5,908 nucleotides of DNA, taken from NCBI GenBank assembly GCA_964501265.1, contig CAZCSK010000084.1, positions 1 through 5,908 on the forward strand, written 5' to 3'. Made by a program: the position numbers and the translations under genes. Shown here in pieces: positions 4,542 through 5,908 of this stretch. The notes beneath the pieces were generated by a model. The model was given only the letters and a program-made list of their open reading frames with translations. It was not told the origin of the DNA and searched no databases. Every line of letters begins with the position of its first letter. Position 1 is the stretch's first letter. This stretch comes from CAZCSK01 sp964501265. Its GTDB lineage: Bacteria; Actinomycetota; CADDZG01; JAHWKV01.

Positions 4542-5908
4542 TTATTCGTCCTCGGCGACTGGGGCCATCGCCGCCAAAGAAACGCCGGTGTCCATGCGGA
4601 TGACTCGCACTCCGGTAGTGTCGCGGCCCTGCCGGGAGATGTCCTTGACCGTCATACGAATCACCTGGCCGTCGCTGGCAATTAAGAACACTTCATTGCC
4701 GACTCGCACGACACCGGCTCCCTGAATCGTCCCCCGGCGCGTCGTCAGTTTCGCCGTCTTAACGCCTTTGCCTCCGCGTCTTTGACGGGGGTATTTAGTC
4801 AGAAGGGTTCTCTTCCCATAACCGGCGTCTGTCACTATCAGCAACTCTCCGTTGGGATCCGCGATGTCGAACGACACAACCTCGTCGGATGCGCCGAGGC
4901 GCATAGCCCGAACACCACCAGCTGTGCGACCCATGGGCCGCACGTCGGTTTCGGTGAACGTGATTGACATTCCCTTCCGGGACACCATGATGAGCTCATC
5001 TTCGCCTGAGGTTGCCTTCACCTGGACCACTTCGTCGTCGCCTCGGAGGTTCACTGCGATGATCCCGTCTCTGCGCGATGAGTTGTAGGCAGTGAACGCG
5101 GTCTTTTTAATGATGCCCTTGCGCGTTGCGATAACGAGATACTGGTGAGCCTCGAAGTCCCTCGTATCGATGAGCGCAGCCACCGCTTCTTCTGCTGTGA
5201 AAGGCAGAATGTTCCGAATTGAAATTCCACGGGCCGTGCGTTCCTTCTCGGGAATCTCGTGGGCTTTGATCCGATACACCTTGCCCTTGTTACTGAAGAC
5301 CAAAATGAATGCGTGATTGCTGGTGGATAAAAGGTGTTGCACGATATCGCCCTCTTTGGTTTTCGCGCCGATCACGCCTCTTCCTCCACGACCCTGAATC
5401 TTGTAAATCGAAGAGTTAACGCGTTTCACATAACCGGACCTCGTGATCGACACGACGACGTCCTCGTCGGGAATGAGGTCCTCGATGTTGAATTCGTCTT
5501 CGTCCGGCGCAATCTGGGTACGTCGCGGGTTCGCAAACTTCGCTTTCGTAGCGATCAATTCGTCCTTGATGATCTTGCGAATCTTTGCCGGCGAGGCGAG
5601 GATCGAGTTCAAATCCTTGATGACTTTGATCAAGTCGTCGGCCTCGTCTTTGATCTTTTGGCGTTCGAGAGCAGCCAGACGGCGCAGTTGCATATCCAGA
5701 ATTGCATTTGACTGAATTTCGGAGAGTTTGTAACGGCTCATCAGCTTGGTTCGCGCTTCGTCGGCAGAAGGGGATTCGCGAATCAGTTTGATGACGGCGT
5801 CCAAATGCTTAAGGGCAACGAGCAAACCCTCAAGGATGTGAAGCCGGTCCTCGGCTTTGCGCAGACGAAACTTTGTCCTTCGGGTGATTACCTCGATTTG
5901 ATGATCGA
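4542..5908 (-). CDS. gyrA: DNA gyrase subunit A, C-terminal part (5' end outside window)
   Basis: The frame is open to the right edge, so only the last 454 codons are here. The part present starts in the breakage-reunion domain's coiled-coil arm (DHQIEVITRRTKFRLRKAED, then LSEIQSNAILDMQLRRL). It continues through the linker with the acidic DEDEFNIEDLIPDED stretch and the six-bladed beta-pinwheel that wraps DNA. Two GyrA-box-like heptapeptides are visible: QGRGGRG in the first blade (5376-5396) and a canonical QRRGGKG in a later blade (4764-4784). These boxes distinguish gyrase from topoisomerase IV ParC. The protein introduces negative supercoils as GyrA2GyrB2, and gyrB probably lies upstream outside the window. 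It ends in a short acidic tail, APVAEDE. The quinolone-resistance region lies outside the window and cannot be assessed. Confidence 0.97.
   Translation of the reverse strand, partial: DHQIEVITRRTKFRLRKAEDRLHILEGLLVALKHLDAVIKLIRESPSADEARTKLMSRYKLSEIQSNAILDMQLRRLAALERQKIKDEADDLIKVIKDLNSILASPAKIRKIIKDELIATKAKFANPRRTQIAPDEDEFNIEDLIPDEDVVVSITRSGYVKRVNSSIYKIQGRGGRGVIGAKTKEGDIVQHLLSTSNHAFILVFSNKGKVYRIKAHEIPEKERTARGISIRNILPFTAEEAVAALIDTRDFEAHQYLVIATRKGIIKKTAFTAYNSSRRDGIIAVNLRGDDEVVQVKATSGEDELIMVSRKGMSITFTETDVRPMGRTAGGVRAMRLGASDEVVSFDIADPNGELLIVTDAGYGKRTLLTKYPRQRRGGKGVKTAKLTTRRGTIQGAGVVRVGNEVFLIASDGQVIRMTVKDISRQGRDTTGVRVIRMDTGVSLAAMAPVAEDE

Noticed and set aside
5334..5711. Plus-strand open frames opposite gyrA
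   Set aside because: They are antisense to strongly conserved gyrA coding sequence, with no independent evidence.

Overview
The window looks like a chromosomal fragment of an actinobacterium of moderate GC content. The main evidence is gene order. The 3' end of gyrA is followed by a DUF3566 membrane-protein gene and tRNA-Ile(GAT), with tRNA-Ala(TGC) and a DLW-39-like micro-protein further on. This is the gyrA-DUF3566-tRNA-Ile-tRNA-Ala neighbourhood known from many Actinobacteria, for example around Rv0007 of Mycobacterium tuberculosis. The DUF3566 sequence (DPWSVLKLS, ENIENF, LYNLVADVVGG) reminds me more of Acidimicrobiia-type members than of Streptomyces or Mycobacterium, but that placement is a low-confidence inference.

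Layout from the right edge, reading the minus strand: gyrA C-terminal part (5908-4542), a divergent archease-family gene (4529-4068), DUF3566 (4041-3616) and tRNA-Ile (3597-3524). These are closely spaced and probably one transcription unit. Directly at the 3' end of tRNA-Ile sits a ~0.7-kb segment carrying only a ribbon-helix-helix antitoxin and a MazF/PemK-type toxin (3428-2866). Its far side (2813-2825) repeats 13 bp of the tRNA-Ile 3' end, the layout expected of DNA inserted at a tRNA attachment site. No integrase is present.

Between this segment and tRNA-Ala lies a two-component pair arranged head to head. A transmembrane histidine kinase is on the plus strand (about 1753-2799). A single-domain response regulator is on the minus strand (1642-1275) and is broken by a 2-bp frameshift ahead of its phospho-acceptor aspartate. 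Downstream of the regulator on the minus strand are a 47-aa membrane micro-protein gene (1252-1109), a saccharopine-dehydrogenase-like gene whose ATG overlaps the micro-protein stop by one base (1109-99), and tRNA-Ala (74-2).

Functionally the window mixes housekeeping genes (gyrase, two tRNAs) with accessory ones. The kinase seems to have lost its adjacent partner unless the frameshift is a sequence error. The toxin-antitoxin pair looks intact: both expected catalytic residues are present in the toxin, the genes overlap by 4 nt, and paired CATATG palindromes lie in the promoter. No CRISPR array, IS element, rRNA or replication origin is visible. No gene-free stretch exceeds 300 bases.
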